Source: an uncultured bacterium
GTDB taxonomy: Bacteria; Chloroflexota; Anaerolineae; JACIWP01
Length of the DNA stretch: 7,134 nt
Reading direction: 5' to 3'
Assembly (NCBI GenBank): GCA_903872005.1
Contig: CAIQJD010000437.1
Coordinates: forward strand, 1-7,134
The notes below the pieces were generated by a model. That model did no database searches. It saw only the letters and a list, made by a program, of their open reading frames with translations, and was not told the DNA's origin. The position numbers and the translations under genes are program-made. Within the stretch, counting starts at the first letter, position 1, and each line of letters starts with the position of its first letter. Shown here piece by piece: positions 6,163-7,134 of this stretch.

Positions 6163-7134
6163 TCAATGCGCGGCGCGCAAGAGCAGCGGCAAGAAGTTCT
6201 CGCGAGGCGTCGTCGCGTCGCGCCGGCGCGGGTCTAGTTCGGCATACAGACTGAGCGTGACCAGATGCAACGGGGCGCGCAGGACGCGCCGGCCGTGCGC
6301 CTCCAGCCAGCCGGCGATGGCTCCCTGGCGATCCCACAGCGCTGCCTCCGATTCTACCAGCCAGACGCGCTCGCCCTCGCCCAGGATGCCGCGCATGCGC
6401 CGATCCAGACGCAGCAGATCGGCCGGCCGGTTGGCGTAAGGCGCAGCCCGAAAGCTCCCGACTTCAGCCGGCAACAGTTGCTCGAAGACTCCCTGCGCCT
6501 GTGGGATCAGGAAGATGATTGGATCGCCGGCCTGGCGCTGCTCGGCGTACAGCGCGGCCGCGCCGCGGAAGTCGGGCTTGATGGTCTGCGTGTATTGCAC
6601 CCACAGACCGGCCATGTTGACGAGCAACAGGCCGGCCAGCCCCAGCGCCCCCAGCGGTTTCCACCATTGTCGTAATGCCAGGACGCCGCGCGCACAGAGG
6701 AGATAGAAGGCCGGCGCCACGAACAGGAGATAGCGCTCGTTGAAGATGGGTGTCGCCAGCGTAATGAGGATCAGGCCGGCCGGCGGGATGAGCAGCCAGA
6801 GGAGCGCGAGGGGCCGGCCGGGTTCGGCCGGCGGCAGGAGCGCGCCGGTGAGGAGTAGAAAGAGGCCCGGCGCGGCCAGAGCGAGGGGCAGGCGACCCGA
6901 CGCACCGGTGGTGAAAGCCAGCAACAGGCCGGCGATGATCTGCCCCGGGCCGGCCGGGGCGTAGCCCGAAGAGGCCAGCGCGAGGATGCGGCGCGCCTCC
7001 CACAGCCAGAGTGGCGCGCCGATCAGCAAGACGCCGGCGAAGACCAGGAGGAGCGCCGGCGAGATGCGCCGGCGCCGCAGCAGGGTAACGCCGGCCATGC
7101 CGGCCTGGGCCAGCACGAGCAGGGCAGCCATGAG
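6163..7134 (-). CDS. Multi-pass membrane protein, probable GT39-type glycosyltransferase, C-terminal part
   Basis: The frame is open to the right edge. An ATG at 7131 is in frame, but it lies within a hydrophobic run and is not a convincing start, so the N-terminal part with the catalytic loop is outside the window. The visible 323 residues hold about six to seven membrane spans, numbered from the ATG at 7131: about 1-18, 24-44, 63-76, 81-99, 108-126, 134-153 and 159-179. A soluble C-terminal domain of about 140 residues follows. TPIFNERYLLFVAPAFYLL (127-145) and YTQTIKPDFRGAAAL (180-194) match the end of the membrane region in the dolichyl-phosphate-mannose-type (PMT/ArnT-like, GT39) proteins, where 'R-Y-l....P.f..l.a.G' is common. 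Such enzymes transfer sugars from lipid carriers on the outer face of the membrane. The acceptor and donor are unknown. Other GT-C families remain possible because the diagnostic N-terminal DE/DD motif is not visible. The patatin gene lies 59 bases downstream. Confidence 0.78.
   Translation of the reverse strand, partial: LMAALLVLAQAGMAGVTLLRRRRISPALLLVFAGVLLIGAPLWLWEARRILALASSGYAPAGPGQIIAGLLLAFTTGASGRLPLALAAPGLFLLLTGALLPPAEPGRPLALLWLLIPPAGLILITLATPIFNERYLLFVAPAFYLLCARGVLALRQWWKPLGALGLAGLLLVNMAGLWVQYTQTIKPDFRGAAALYAEQRQAGDPIIFLIPQAQGVFEQLLPAEVGSFRAAPYANRPADLLRLDRRMRGILGEGERVWLVESEAALWDRQGAIAGWLEAHGRRVLRAPLHLVTLSLYAELDPRRRDATTPRENFLPLLLRAAH

Larger units (their letters stand above)
335..7110. 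repeat. Dispersed, highly iterated hexamer GCCGGC
   Basis: A hand count finds about 75 copies of the palindrome GCCGGC on the whole window, in genes on both strands, in all reading-frame phases and in intergenic DNA. A random sequence of about 63% GC would give roughly 7. Examples begin at 335, 398, 491, 1021, 1164, 1201, 1733, 1748 and 3335-3450. Only 6 copies lie before 1733; the rest fall in the remaining 5.4 kb. The count is by eye and may be off by a few. Confidence 0.7.

Noticed and set aside
6104..6337. Longer patatin starts at 6337 or 6145 on the minus strand
   Set aside because: The 6337 start overlaps the coding region of the upstream gene by 175 bases and gives a low-complexity Arg/Ala/Pro leader. 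The 6145 start lacks a ribosome binding site. The 6103 start has a strong one.

Overview
The window is GC-rich (roughly 60-65% by eye) and almost fully coding. It holds five protein genes plus the sequence elements between them. No rRNA, tRNA, CRISPR array or transposase was seen. The gene content and protein style suggest a free-living bacterium, possibly a Chloroflexota (Anaerolineae/Caldilineae-like) genome or metagenome contig. The hints are an exported protein with PsbP-like and OB-like regions and an LPxTG-like tail, a GT39-type membrane protein and a full-length bacterial adenine deaminase. That placement is inference; nothing in the window fixes the taxon.

Layout. Positions 2-766 (+) hold the C-terminal part of a family-5 (peptide/nickel type) ABC transporter substrate-binding protein. 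The gap after it carries a perfect 16-bp inverted repeat (805-841). Positions 868-1707 (+) encode a TIM-barrel amidohydrolase of the Amidohydro_2 type, starting at GTG. The next gap (1708-1861) holds a 59-bp long-stem hairpin (1713-1771), a sigma-70-like promoter (TTGACC, 17 bp, TAAACT) and an AT-rich two-part inverted repeat over its -10 region, which looks like a repressor site. This promoter probably drives a two-gene unit: an exported 558-residue protein (1862-3538), with two PsbP-like repeats, an OB-like region and a C-terminal LPMTG plus hydrophobic segment, and, 14 bp downstream, adenine deaminase (3553-5259).

On the minus strand, reading into the window from the right edge, are the C-terminal part of a GT39-type multi-pass glycosyltransferase (7134-6163) and, 59 bp further on, a patatin-like phospholipase of the RssA/NTE type (6103-5261). 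The patatin and adenine deaminase genes converge with a single base between their stop codons.

The genes do not form one obvious pathway. The substrate-binding protein and amidohydrolase could belong to an uptake-and-catabolism cluster that extends to the left. The adenine deaminase does purine salvage. The two minus-strand genes both point to the cell envelope. The two most distinctive sequence features are the operator-like palindrome at 1803-1832 and the extreme abundance of the hexamer GCCGGC (about 75 copies by hand count), which becomes much denser to the right of about 1733.
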